A stretch of 64,000 bases of DNA from Cotesia glomerata (Eukaryota; Arthropoda; Insecta; Hymenoptera; Braconidae). The notes under the pieces are model-generated. The model was not told the DNA's origin and made no database searches. It saw nothing but the letters and a program-made list of their open reading frames with translations. Below, piece by piece: positions 47,471 to 60,344 of the stretch. The DNA is taken from NCBI RefSeq assembly GCF_020080835.1, contig NC_058164.1, forward strand, positions 8,829,666 to 8,893,665, written 5' to 3'. The position numbers were made by a program, and so were the translations under genes. The first letter of the stretch is position 1, and each line of letters starts with the position of its first letter.

Positions 47471-50400
47471 AAATGTAATTCATGAAATCGAAAGATTTTT
47501 TTTAATCTGTAAAATTCTATACCAAAACTATTATTATAAAAAATCTATTCTACGCATATTGATATAAAAATCAACATTTTAATATAAAAAAATTTGAACC
47601 AAAAAAGTTTTGAAAAAATTTCTCTTGAATCAAGTAAGAAGTTTAAACTAGATTCAGGAAAAATGTAAAAATTGTTTTGAAATATAACACAAGTTCAAAA
47701 GCAATTACTTTTTTATTTTTTTTTTCTGAATTTTCTTATTAAAGTAAAAAAAATATGAAAAAGTATCCCATCAAATTTTAATTATTCTTACCATTTAAAT
47801 CAACTTCTAAACAGAAATTTGAATAAAATCAACTAAACATAACACTTTTTCCGATTTACCATCTTTTAGCCAAGATTTAGCCTTAGATCCATCAAATAAA
47901 AAAATAATATGTAACGCCGTGTAGATTAGTAGATATTTCTAAAAATAGATATGATATTTAAACATAGATATATACTTGAATGGTAAAGTTTGAATGGTGC
48001 AGATCGAAAAGAGCTAAACCGGATAATCTAGCGAGTGTGCTCGCTAAAGCTCTTTGCTGTAGGATAGGAATATAGGCGTTGCCGAACTTTTATTTATTCA
48101 CGCGTTCTACTCAACCGACAAGCTCGGCTCACGAATCTCACACACACACATTCACACACACCTCAATTTTCTCTAGAAGAAAAAGAAATAACAGTATAGT
48201 GCGGTTAAGGAGACTGAGTTAGGTGGCTTGCATCGTCGTAAGTCGCGTCGGTCTGCACACTTACTTGGTTCCCTTTTCACCCGACTCGAGCTCGAACTCA
48301 GCCACTTACCTTACTGGCTCTGCTCTTTTTTTTACGCTCAATGGGTAACCGTTGCTTGTAATAGAACGTGTAGAGCAGACTAACAACATGACTGAACACA
48401 AAACATTGTTCTTTGAGGTGAAAATTCAACTAAAATCGACTAGTGTGTTTGAACTTTGCGATTGCTATTCCCGCCGGCAAAACATATTACTTTTTTTACA
48501 TAAAAAATGATTGACATATTTATGCTATGAAATATTATTTCACTCCTTTTTATTATTTTTTTCCATTACAGTCATACTCTTTTAAACTTTATTGCGATTA
48601 ATAAAAAAAATATATGACGAATGTTATTTCATCGCAAGCTAATAATATTTTTTAAAATTACTTTTACCAAGGGAATTTTTTTATTATTAAATTTACAATT
48701 TAATACATTTGTTATCTCCTAAAAAGCAATAAATATTTTATGAAGAGTTGTCTTATAAATTTATTTTGTATCAAGAATTAATAAAGAAATAAAAACTCGT
48801 GAAATAAATTTGTTAGAGATATTCGCGATATGAAAAATTAAAAAAATTGTCTGATCCTTCAGTTAAGTCATAGAGCGATTAATTATTTGTAATTGAAATT
48901 TTTTTATCGCAATATAAGAGATTAACTTGAAGAACGATCAAGAATTAAAAGTTGGATTGCTTAATAATTAATAATATAATTTATGGAACATTGAAGATTT
49001 TACTTTCTTCATAAAAGTTTGCGTTTTGCAAAATTAGATTTTAATATTATAAGAGATGTATCATGAGAATATTAAATTAACGAATAATTAAAATAAAATT
49101 ATCTTTTTTTTATTTTTTTTAATAAAATGAACAGAAAGAAAAAAAAATAAGTTTAAAGCCTTTTAAGATTTTATAAAATCATGCAAAATTTTCAAGTTTT
49201 AAGGAGGTTCGAGCGAATCTAATGTAAAAAATAATTTCCAACTTTGAGCTTTGAAATTAAGTATACGTATAAATAAATACGTCATTTATCTAATCTCAAA
49301 ATTTAAAAAAGATTCACCGTTTAGTTACTTAGATATTAAATTTAAAAAATCACATATTTTATCTCATTATACACGGGCTCTTATGGCGGACAAACTTTTG
49401 TCGAGACTTTAATTATTTTTTTCAATATTACCCTCCCAACTTTAACGGATAAAAAACTGAACACAAGAAACTTGGATTATTGCAAAATATAAAAACAATT
49501 TAATAATAATACATTACCGATATAATTTTTGAAATATTTAAAGTCAAATTTTATATTTGTAACTCGTTTATCGTCAGCCATTTATTCGAATAAAGATTTG
49601 ACAACATCGCGTTAATAGCTGAGAAAAAAGAAAAGAATAGAAATATAGAGTTACAGAGAGAGAAATTTTTAACTCACACACTCATCCACGTCTCAGTTAT
49701 GGGTATAATCAAGCGCGCTATTGCCAAATTTGTTTATTTATTCCGGCAAGTAATAAATACGAAAGTCATTTTATTACTTTACTTTATTAAATAAGTAAAA
49801 ATCATAAATTATTAAATTGTTTAAATTATTTTAAATTAAAATAAAGAATTTTGACGAATATCGGGAAAACTAAAATTAAAAAAAAATTTTAACACTATTT
49901 TCACTCATTAGTTACGCTCGAACTTCCTTAATGATTAAATAAATTTTTTTTTAATTTTACAAATCATGAATTATATTCGATTTAAATTTTATAAGTTTTT
50001 GAAGCAGAAAAATTTTCATAAATCAAGGATTTTTCTTCTTCGTCAACTTCATTTTATTCCAGCATATAAGTATATATATATATATATGATTCTTTATTGT
50101 GCTTCGAGGATTTAAACCCACGTACCAGAAAAAACCACAAATTCAATACTCATCAAATGTGAATATATAAATTCCTATAATTCTATCACAAATTGGAGTA
50201 ATTCAATATCGAATAAACTGTCCAAATTAAATAGTAATTAAAAGTCTATATATAAATCAATAATAATTCATTCGGTACTAAAAAATAAAAATCATTCGAA
50301 TCGATAATTATTAATTCCGAGGATAGTATCTGTATCTCTATTACATGAACTAATTGTATTAATAACGATATTAATCAGTATAAATATTTAATCATCGGGC

Positions 50401-53400
50401 AACGCACCTAAAGAGCAGTATGATTTATTACAAGTTAATGCAATATTCATAAATAGATATGGTTTGAATTAAAGTTAATTAACGTGTTGCAGAGTTATAT
50501 GCAGAATCCGATTAAGGGTAATTTAAAATTGCCTACTAAATACGCCTTGTTAAATTTAATATTGATCTAGCTATTTAAAGTAACTTGTGTGTAAATCCCA
50601 TTATTTTCTATAAGCTCGTTAACCATAACCCATTGAGTAGCTTGTTACAAGTCTGTCTGACCCAGACGGAAACTTTTACTATTAACAACTGACCAGTTCC
50701 GTGTAACTATAACCCAACACCCAACACATACATGCATAACCGCTTATATTACAATATATAGTGATGTTGTGTGTACGTAACTGTACTTGGTATTTCGTAC
50801 TATTATACAGGAAGTAGAGTAGAGATATAGAATAGTACTCAGACTGCAGTAACACGGTTGTAGGTACTATTATAAACCCTTTCCACTTGGAGCTACCGAC
50901 TCTCATCTAGCAGTCTCGCCAACCATATTTACTAATTATTTCCAAACATTGCAGCCGTATCTACTTGTTAGTACTAACTATTTTTTTACTACTGGAGTAT
51001 CAATATATACTTTTCTTTATTTAATTAAATCATTTTTTTATTTACTCTGTTTAATTAATTTAATTTTTACACACTCCAAGATATTTTTCTTTTTTTATAA
51101 AATAATTTGGGTTAAAAATTTATTTTACATGTGGAAATTTAATATTCATTAAAATGTACAAGTCGACCTTGCGTGATTCTTATTTTTGGGGATTTTTTAA
51201 TGTCTAGGCCATTAAGCAAAACAAATAGATAAAAATTTTAATATTTATTTAGTGTAATTGTAATTTCCTGATTCTGGTGTATGTTGGAGTTAATTTTCCG
51301 TTAAAAAGGACGAAACCTTTATCAGGAGGTTAATAAACTAAAAATTATGATTTATGATAATGGTTAGTTAAGGAATGTTTGTAATTGATAGGAAACTATA
51401 AACTATATCTATAAATTTTGATGTTAAACATTATTTATGAACATTTTCTTTTGAATATCAACAAAAAATGATTCAATTCATCATTTTAGAGACCTAATTT
51501 TTTCCATTAAAGTGTAACTCTAACAATAGTATATTAATCATAGTTTTTAAAATTTTACAAAAATTTATATCAAACTTTCATTTATTTTGCAAAGTTGTTT
51601 TGACTCAAAATTTAAATAATAAATTATTGAATTTTCTACGCTTAAATACTCTACCTCCATGACTGAAACAAATTTCTCGAGCAAAAAAAGTAAAAATTAT
51701 TTATCGGAAACATTTCAAAGATTTATCAGTAATCCTTTTTTTCCAATCACTTGACTCGACAGAAAAAGCACCCGTAATTTTTGATTAATGTATGTAAATC
51801 ATACGTGATAAAATCCATTATTCCCAAATAGAAAACTTTCAATTTTTTGCTCCATAAATTATGTAATTGCTTTTTAAATACACATTGATTAAACAGTTTA
51901 TTCTGCGTTACATGTACAATAAAAAAAAAAAAAAACAAAAATGAAAAATTAAAAGCATTTGAATAAAGTATGCAATGATCTTCGCCGAACAGTACACCGT
52001 CCTTTAAAGTAAGTTCTCTGAACGATAAGCCGAAGGTCCACCCTATACGTTAGCTCGGATAAGATAAACCCGATAGCTTGAATAGTGGGAGCTAGATCTA
52101 GAAAACTAACTACATCTTCCGATAGATAGAGGGAGCCAAAGTAAAGGGATAGGAGAAGATAGCTTGGAGGAAATATACCAGCACGTATCCGATGTAGCTG
52201 AAGGATATGTAACTCTATAACTGTATACATCCTTACCCTTTTTTCTTAAAGAAAACTTTTAACCTGACCTCCAATCTCCTTTTCTGCATCCTGGCTTCGG
52301 GCTATACCTGCCTCAACTTTCTTTTCTCTTCTCCCAACTTCTTTAAACTTTTTATGCCATTTCATTTTTTTTTATTTCTCTCTTTTTCTTTATTTTATTT
52401 TTTCTCTATACTACATTTTCTCGAATGTACTTTTTTCTCCACACACCGGCAATGGACCGGCTTTAGCTACTTGACCTGTCGTTCCTTTACCAATCTCTTT
52501 TCGTGCCTTCAAGCTTTGACCTCAAATCCTGTCATCGCGAGTGCGTGACGAGTTCTCTAGAAATTCAAAATTACCCTGGGCTCTATTGTGTTTTTTCTTT
52601 CCACTTTAAGTATTAAGAGCCGAATTTTTATGATTATAATTGTTTTAGCAAATAAATTTACGACGAAACTGCAGATAATGGCGTAAAGCTAAATAAATAT
52701 GAGGCGTTGTGAAAAAGTAATTGAAAAAAAATAATGTAAAATAGGAGGTCGTAATGAGGAAAATGTTTTTAAAATTATCAAGAAATAATGTTGTATCTTG
52801 AATTTATAAAATTAACGGTGACTTTTTCATTGTGAGTAAAAAAATACTAGGTGGAAAGGTTAGTAAATGTATAAGCACTTTCGCCAAATGGCTAGTGCTT
52901 CGTTGCGTATGCAATTACCTTGAGTTTTAAAATTAAAATTCTTCCTCTCTTGATTCTACGTTAGCCAACCATACTACCGAACAACAGTTGACCAAATTAC
53001 ATACTACATTATATTGTATTAAATTAAAATAGATATATTATAATTATGATAAATGGACAAACTCGTGAATTAACATGTATGTATAAGTGGATTATATTTT
53101 TAGGGAGACTGAAATAAAAATAAAAGGCTTTTAAGATTGTTCAACAGTTTGTTTTATCCGTAATTTTAATTTATTTTTTAAGATTTAGTTTTATAGTCAG
53201 TCAATTTTCATGAGGGAAAAATTTAATTTTTTACTGAAAATTTACGTTCGTTTTTTAGTCTTTGTCAATGTATTCAAAATTATATAAATTCATAAATTCA
53301 CCAATATTTTATTTATAAACTTCACGAAGTTTTTTTTCATAATCACAAATTTTTTCAGTTTAACAAAAATTGAACAATGTAAAAAAAAATTTTTTTTCAA

Positions 53401-53630
53401 ATTCTTTTTTCAATTTCTTATAAATTATGAAAATCTAAGTTAACTTTTTGATTTAAAAAAATTTTTTAAGGATAAAAAATTTTTAAAAAAATTTTATTTG
53501 AATCAAAAAGTTTACTGAAACAATAACATTTTATTGTAATATTTATTCAATCAATAGTAAAACTTATTTTACTAATTGTAAAATTTGTTAATAGCTAGAA
53601 AATCTAGAAACTTCAAGTATTATTAGTCAT
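47471..53630. other. 6.2 kb intergenic DNA without recognised genes
   Basis: Mostly AT-rich, single-copy-looking sequence. GC-richer islands lie at 47980-48400, 50640-50940 and 51960-52560 (a pyrimidine-rich strand at 52320-52440), but no open frame resembles a known protein and no framed exons were found. Minor features are an (AT)n run near 50070-50085, a CA run near 48141-48160 and CAAGAA-like motifs at 47590-47690. Confidence 0.5.
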
Positions 53631-54256
53631 AAAAAAAATTAGGAAAACGGTTGACCCTGAAGGTCATTCCTGCAACTTCCCGCTAATTCCATATTCAGGC
53701 GCTTAAAATTGTACCAATGACGTTTTTGGGCTCTCCGAGTTCAAAGAGATTGCTTTCCTATGCTTTTGAGCTCTTCGAGCTCGAAAGTTTGATAGAGATT
53801 TGATAAGACACTATTGTTTGAATTTTTAAACCGCAATAACTTTTGAATGAATAAACCGATTTTCACGCGGTTGGCAGCATTCGACGCAGTTTTTCAAGCC
53901 TCACAAATAATTTTAAATTTTGAATTTATCGCGCTAGAAATTTCGGAGTTATTCCGAAAAAACACTTTTTTCGGTTTTCTTTCGTTCACGATATCTCTCG
54001 AACGAATCAACCGACTTTGACCGAACTGTTGGCGATCGACGTGGTTTTTTGAGGTTAAGAGCTGATTAGTTTTTGGAGTTGATCCATCAAGCCGTTTAAA
54101 AGTTATTCAAAAAAACGACATTTGAAAAAAAATTTTTTTTCAATTTTTTGAAGATTTCTCAAAATCTATTTATCTGAATCGGTCCAAATAGTTTTCAAAA
54201 TCTAAGTTTGGTCAAGCCCTTTCGAATGGCACCAACCGCGATGAAATCGGTCAAAC

Positions 54257-54258
<2 letters not shown>

Positions 54259-54307
<49 letters not shown>
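54259..54307. repeat. (CA)n tract, left of the R1-clade element
   Basis: The 5' target-side part of the CA microsatellite of element G copy 4. Frames through it code His-Thr or Val-Cys runs and are not genes. Confidence 0.95.
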
Positions 54308-54309
<2 letters not shown>

Positions 54310-54395
54310 CGGGGCAGAAGAGATACTGCTACCGGGCGCGTCTCCCCGAGCGGATGGGAGAACGCTCGCTGTCCTTGGATGACACTTAATCTCTT
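54308..54395 (+). ncRNA. Possible HDV-like self-cleaving ribozyme at 5' end
   Basis: The segment starts exactly at the junction with the CA repeat. CTCGGGG (54308-54314) can pair with CCCCGAG (54344-54350) as P1; AAGAGAT (54318-54324) with ATCTCTT (54389-54395) as P2; and AGCG (54349-54352) with CGCT (54363-54366) as P4. P1 enclosing a P3/L3-sized segment and P2 reaching past P4 is the interleaved order of HDV-like ribozymes, which are known at 5' ends of R1/R2-type elements. P3 is weak by eye, P1 and P4 compete for two bases, and the catalytic cytosine cannot be fixed. Confidence 0.35.
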
Positions 54396-54849
54396 AGTTG
54401 ATGAGGTACAGCGGGTAGGAGCCAAGCAAAATAACCAAACAAAATACGCTCCCGTGGACAAAACTCCCCTTTAATGGGTTGGTCGCACTAACTGACCTAA
54501 CAAGACGATCGTTCTCTGCTGTGACCCACTGGGAGTGACCGGAACCTGTATCGTAGTTTCCGACGATGCAGGCCACGGCTGATGTGAGCTTGCTCTACCG
54601 AGGTGTAAGTTGCAGCAGTGGATCAGGAGCCAGCCACTTCGGGCCTTGATCAGGAAGTACGCAGTGAGTGTTAGAGATCGGAATCTTCACCGCTCCGAGC
54701 GAGTCTAGTCCGTCCGTGTATTCCGGGACTGGCTAAGTGTCGGCTAGGCCTCAGGGAACTGGGGTAGGAGTACTATCTCCGAGGGTACACCCGTTCCTAG
54801 TTATGGCAACCCGCTCCACTCCGTACGATGCGCTGGTAAATTAAAAAGT

Positions 54850-56222
54850 ATGAGTAATGCACAGGAAACAAACAAGAGTGAAAACGGGCCTCATGCCCAG
54901 CAAGACGCACTGCTACTTAGTGCAAAGATGAAGAGGACAGATGCGCTGGCACATCTGGAGAAGCTAGTCTGTGGACTGCAGGACTTTCTCCAAACCAAGC
55001 AAAATGTCCACAAGGAGATCAAGTCGAAGTCGACGAACATCTGCAGTGCCCTGAGAAGGTTCAAAAAACTGGACCAAGAATGGCAGGAAATCCAACAACA
55101 ACACGGTAATATCGTGATGAAGACGAGTGTGACAGCGGTTCCACCAGCAAAAGCCGACACGTTTGTCGAGGAGATGGACACAGGTGGCGAGGGTGACGTC
55201 GAGTCAGTTGTCGGAGACGGAGAGGAAACTGGAACTGAAATCAGGCCTGGGAAAAGGAAAGAACGAAATTCCCCAGACTCAATGACCAGCCGTACTAAGA
55301 AGAAGAAGGACCTTAAACCAAGTCCCCCGAAAAACGCGGTAACACAGGACGGCGGTAAGGAGGAGGTGAATGAATGGCAAAAAGTCCAGTCAAGGAAGTC
55401 CAAGAGAGAGCAAGCAGTAGAAAAGCTCCAGAAGCAACCGCCGGAAGAGTCCAGGCCAGAGCCTAATCGGAAAGAACCGCGCAAACGGATTAGGCCGGAC
55501 GCACTGATCATCCGCCCCGCAGAGACGGCAAAGTATGCTGAAATTCTGAAGCGAATAAAGCAGGACGTCCCTGACGAACAGGTCCGTACTACAGTGGATA
55601 AGATCCAAAGAACTAGGACCGGGAGCTTGCTGATTACGCTTTCGAGGAAGAGCGCTGACCGAGGCCAAGCCTTACAGAAGACCATCGCGGACATCCTCCA
55701 AGAAGACGCGAAGGTAATCTGCAAAGGGCCACAGGAAGACGTCGAAATCCGAGATCTTGACGGTACCACAACCAAGGAGGATATTCAGGCTGCATTGCAA
55801 ACGGAAATCGGAGAAACCTGCGAGATACCACTAGGGACAATTAAGATTCATAAGGCCTACAGAGGTACTCAGACAGCTGTTGTGACACTACCAGCAGCTG
55901 CAGCGCGCAAGATATTGGCAGGAAGCGGTAAAGTCCGGATCGGCTGGACCAACTGCCGAATCAGAGCTACGAGGAGACCAATCCAATGTTTCAAGTGCTG
56001 GCACTTTGGACATCTTGGATCCCAGTGCAAGAGCAATGTGGATCGGTCTAAGCTATGTATTAGGTGCGGACAAGAGGGACACAAGATTGCTGAATGCAAA
56101 ACCCAGCGAAATGTGTATTATGCGCGGATCAAAGTGCGGAGAACTCGGCTCATCATGCCGGCGCATCCAGGTGCCCAGTATTTAAAGAGGCACTCCAGAA
56201 GATAACAAACAAACAGACATGA
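54850..56222 (+). CDS. R1-clade ORF1 (nucleic-acid-binding), late frameshift
   Basis: The Gag-like protein binds element RNA in the ribonucleoprotein. The N-terminal part (to about 200) is charged with a likely coiled coil at 30-85; a folded RRM/PRE-C2HC-like region precedes the fingers at about 215-375. CCHC knuckles lie at residues 380-393 (CFKCWHFGHLGSQC) and 403-416 (CIRCGQEGHKIAEC). The continuous frame runs to 56205, but after the second knuckle it leaves the family pattern. A frame one base over shows the expected third knuckle (CVLC...H...C, 56110-56185) and stops at 56220-56222. The break lies at the A4 run at about 56097-56100, consistent with one lost base. The start ATG is the first in frame after a 540-base leader. 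Confidence 0.85.
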
Positions 56223-59197
56223 AGATATTGCAGCTAAACCTAAACCATTGCGAAGCTGCACATGATCTGCTTATGCAAACAGCAAGAGAACTAGAGTTAG
56301 ACTTAGTAATGATAGCAGAGCCATATAGATACCTGAATACCCAGCCTTGGGAATCTGACAGCACCACCAAGGCTGTCATCTGGTCTTGTGGTAAGCATCC
56401 CTTCCAGAGTGTAGTTAACAATGATAATGCCGGCTTTGTAGCAGCAACAGTTAACGGCATCCGTTTCTACAGCTGTTATGCACCACCTAGCCTATCCATT
56501 GTTGAATTCACTGAATTCTTGGACAAACTGACCGAGGACGCCAAGCAGCATTATCCGGTCGCGATTGCCGGTGACTTCAACTCCTGGGCAGTAGACTGGG
56601 GCAGCAAGCAGACAAATGCGCGAGGAAAAGCACTCCTCGAAGCTTTCTCTACACTAGATGTAGTCCAGCTCAACAGTGGTGATACGCCAACCTATACTAA
56701 AGGGGAAGCAAGCTCTATTGTAGATCTCACTTTCGTCAGCAGCAGCCTCATCAGTGGGAAATACGACTGGAAGGTGATGGATATCTACACAGCCAGCGAC
56801 CACAAGGCAATTCTCTGGGAAATATTACATGACCGGAATACAAGAAGACCAATCAAGTCACTCAATACCATTGGATGGAAAGTGAAGTCTTTTGACACAA
56901 GCACATTGATAATAGCCCTGAATAGTGAACCGATTACTACTGGACCCGCAGAAGAAATGACCAAGGACCTGATGAAAAGAGTTGTCCAGGCCTGTGACGC
57001 AAGTATGGTCCGGAAATGCAGCATAAGCCAACGCCCGGCAGTACACTGGTGGAACGACCACATCAGCGTTCTTCGGAAAGAGTGTCTAAAGAAAAGGAGA
57101 ATATCCCAGCGTGGCTATCGACGACCTAACTCTGCGGAGCTGGTCGCAGAGTACAAAAAAGCCCGTCGATTACTGAACAAAGCCATCAAGGATAGTAAGA
57201 GGCAATGCTGGAAAGAGCTCATCAACGAGGTGGACAAAGACCTGTGGGGTAGGCCGTACAAGGTGGTCATGAATCACCTAAAAGTCAAACAAATGCCGGC
57301 ACCCACATGCCCACAACTTCTGCAGAGAATCGTTACCGCGCTGTTTCCGCAGCAACGCGAGCTTCACTACCAGCTAGCTCAAGGAGAACTGGAGGACATT
57401 CCAACTGTCACGGAAGAAGAACTGACGGAGGCTTGCAACCGCGTAGGGAATAATAAAGCACCGGGATTAGACGGAATCCCTAACATTGCCTTAAAACAAG
57501 CTATTAAGGCAGCACCGGCATTATTCCTGGATGTTTACAACACCTGCCTCAAAGAAGGGATTTTTCCTCGAAAGTGGAAACAGCAACGGTTAGTGCTGCT
57601 TCCTAAAGGGAAAAGCCACCGGATGAACCGTCATCTTACCGCCCACTTTGCATGCTAGATACAGCGGGTAAGATATTCGAACGCATAATTCACCAGAGAA
57701 TTGAAGCAGTAGTCGACCCACTCCTGGCAGACAATCAGTATGGATTCCGGAAAGGACGATCAACCCTGGACGCAATCAAACTGGTTGTTGATACGGCCAA
57801 AGAAGCAATCGCAGGAACCAGATGGAAGGGTGGAACGAAGAAGTATTGCCTGGTGGCGACCCTAGACATCAGAAATGCCTTCAACTCCGCCAATTGGGAA
57901 TGCATCATGCAGGCCCTCCAAGAGAAGAATGTACCAGAATACCTTCTTAAGATCGTAGCAAGCTACTTTGAAAACAGGGTCCTGAAGTATGACACGAAGA
58001 ACGGTCCAAGGGAGTATGCTATTTCTGGAGGTGTACCACAAGGTTCAGTTCTAGGCCCGCTCCTGTGGAATATTATGTATGACGGCCTATTAAGACTAAC
58101 TCTGCCAAGAAACGTCAAACTCGTAGCATATGCAGACGACGTAGCCGTAGTGATCGTTGCCAAACATCTTGACGAGATAAACCATGTGTTCGATCTCACT
58201 TTCGAGCGCGTTAACCGGTGGATGGACGCAGTGAACCTGCAACTGGCGCAACACAAAACTGAGGCAGTGCTTATTACCAGCAGGAAAGTGGTAGAGACAA
58301 TTAAGCTGAAAGTCGCCGAACAAGAAATCACATCACAACCTTATATTCGATATTTAGGAGTGATGCTTGATGCCCGACTCAACTTTAAGCAGCAGGTAGA
58401 ACACGTCAGTGCCAAGGCGTCAGCAGTGGGAACAAGTCTAGCACGACTGATGCCGAACATCGGAGGGCCAAAAGCAGAGCAGAAGGGTACTGTTATCATC
58501 TGTAGTCACATCGGTGCTTACATATGGTATATCTATTTGGACCAACGCTCTCGAGATGCAAGAATCATGGAGGAAGGCTGGACCAGTATACCGACGGTGT
58601 GCCTTAAGAGTCGCCAGCGCCTTCCGCACAATATCCGAGGAAGCAGTGTGCGTTATTTCCGGAACTCTGCCTCTCAGAGTCCTCGCTGAGGAAAGACGGA
58701 ACCTTTATCATCGTAAAAGGTCAACTACACTAAGCGCTGAAGAGCTCAGAACTGAAGAACGGCAAAACAGCTTCGACCGATGGCAGCTCCAGTGGGACGC
58801 TGCAGAAAAAGGAAGATGGACGTATCGTCTTATACCGAGGATCGACGACTGGCTGAACCGGAGTCATGGAGAGGTTAACTACTACCTTACGCAGATGTTG
58901 TCAGGACACGGCTGCTTCCGAGCGTATCTTCACCGCTTTAAGCACGACGATTCTCCGGAGTGCCCATCCTGCCCAGGTGTCGCTGAAGACGTGGAGCACG
59001 TGATCTTTGCATGTCCTCGTTTTAACCAACAGCGCGATGAATTAGAGAAGATTCTAAAAAAGAGAATTCAACCGGAGACAATAGTAGAAGAAATGCTGTC
59101 ATCAGAAGCTGTCTGGAACGCCACGAGCACCTTTGCCACTGAAGTGCTTACAGAGTTGCGGTCCATCGAGAGAAAAAGAGCAGAAAACAGAAACTAG
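56219..59197 (+). pseudogene. R1-clade ORF2: endonuclease and RT, two frameshifts
   Basis: The start ATG overlaps the ORF1 stop as ATGA. Segment 1 (56219-57658) has the APE-type endonuclease: N7 in LNLNH, E34 in AEPY, AGDFNSW at 117-123, SDHKAI at 193-198, then the RT entry NNKAPGLDGIPN. Segment 2 is in a shifted frame from about 57612 (first ATG 57652) and has QYGFRKGRST, DIRNAFNS, GGVPQGSVLGP and the catalytic YADD. Segment 3 is shifted again from about 58486 and read to 59197 (LTYGISIWTNALE, then the C-terminal CPSCPG...EDVEH...C finger). Each break amounts to one missing base, the first in an A4 run (57610-57613). All catalytic motifs are otherwise present. Confidence 0.9.
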
Positions 59198-59432
59198 AAG
59201 GGAGATCGAAATAACAACATCTTAGCCACCAGAAGGAAGAGCGGCAGCTAATTCCTCCCCCCGCGAAGAAATGCCTTACGGCGGTACCATGGGGGATCAG
59301 AGGATAGAAGAGAAAGGGGTTTAGGGTTTAGTGGGTAGGGGCGTTAGTGTCGAGTTAGTATGACGCTGCGTCGAGTCGCCACATATCCAGGCCAAACAGC
59401 TATGCCTAGAATCCGTAAAAAGGATTCCCCAC

Positions 59433-59436
<4 letters not shown>

Positions 59437-59496
<60 letters not shown>
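59437..59496. repeat. (CA)n tract, right of the R1-clade element
   Basis: This continues the CA microsatellite of element G copy 4 beyond the 3' junction. Any target duplication is hidden in the repeat. Confidence 0.95.
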
Positions 59497-59500
<4 letters not shown>

Positions 59501-59657
59501 TACAGATACCGTGACAACCTCGCGGGGATAGTCAGGGAAGCTTCCTGTGACCTTCAAACGTCGAGATCTGATGAAAACTCGATTTTTGCAAAACGGGGTG
59601 AAAACAATAACTTCCCGATTTTTGAAAATCTTCGATTTTCTTAGCGGGAAGTTAAAA

Positions 59658-60344
59658 ATAACCTTCGTTATAAAGTCCAACAATAGTAAAGATGAAACTA
59701 AGTTTACAGAAATATTAATCAATTACTAAAGTTACAATAATTAAATTAATTCTGTTTCATTGTGATTGAGTAAACTTGTTATTCCCCTTCAATAGATGAA
59801 ATAATATTTACGTTCCCATACAATTGATTTGTCGAGTAGTTGAATAAAGTTCTAGAAGTTAAGACAAAACATCAATAAACACAGCATGAAATATGTTTAT
59901 TCAATGGAAAGTAACGAGGTTTTCAATTTAGAATAAAAGATCGTTTTATTAGACATATTTGACATGCTTTAACGACTCTTCGTTGAATTCAGTGGAGCGC
60001 TGTCCAAACTCTAGAGTAAAGCAATTCATCGTGGCTGTCCGGTGATCACGTGGTATTCTAACTTGTAGAAAACTGTCCTAGCTCACACATACAGAAACAT
60101 CGACATAAAGTACCATAGGAAAATACGAGAGATACTTGAGATAGCAAGTATCTTCAACGTATATTATGGTTCCAGTCAAGAAGCTCTCTCAAGTATCCAA
60201 AGTCTAATCTTCACTTTCAAATTCTTTGTATACCGAGTAGAGATAAATTCACTATTTTCTGTCTAATGATTTATACTATACACGTCACACTGTTTCTCGC
60301 TTCTTTATTTTACGTATATTTATATTTATAAGTTCCCGAAAAGA
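59658..60344. other. Intergenic DNA, no recognised gene
   Basis: AT-rich sequence with no open frame, repeat or RNA gene that I can support. Confidence 0.5.

Larger units (their letters stand above)
54308..59436 (+). mobile_element. R1-clade non-LTR retrotransposon in a CA repeat
   Basis: A 5.1-kb element with a 540-base 5' UTR, ORF1 (Gag-like with CCHC knuckles), ORF2 (APE endonuclease, RT, C-terminal zinc finger; no RNase H) and a 239-base 3' UTR ending CCCCACAAAA without a poly-A tail. Both ends meet the CA tract of element G. R1-clade lineages specific for simple repeats (Waldo for ACAY, Mino for AC repeats) are established, so the site suggests a member of that kind. Three one-base frame breaks make this copy look inactive as sequenced. 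Confidence 0.9.
53631..59657 (+). mobile_element. Element G, copy 4, hosting the R1-clade element
   Basis: It starts ATTAGGAAAACGGTTGACC, followed by AACTTCCCGCTAA (53674-53686), whose inverse TTAGCGGGAAGTT (59641-59653) is near the 3' end. Its interior has GAGCTCTTCGAGCTC hairpins and CGATATCTCTCGAACGAATC/AACCGA phrases. The CA tract at 54259 is split by the retrotransposon and continues at 59437, after which the normal 3' end follows (CGTGACAACCTCGCGGGG). It is non-coding. Confidence 0.9.

Noticed and set aside
54891..55775. 294-residue open frame on the minus strand
   Set aside because: It is the antisense shadow of the R1-clade ORF1, which has clear zinc knuckles on the + strand.
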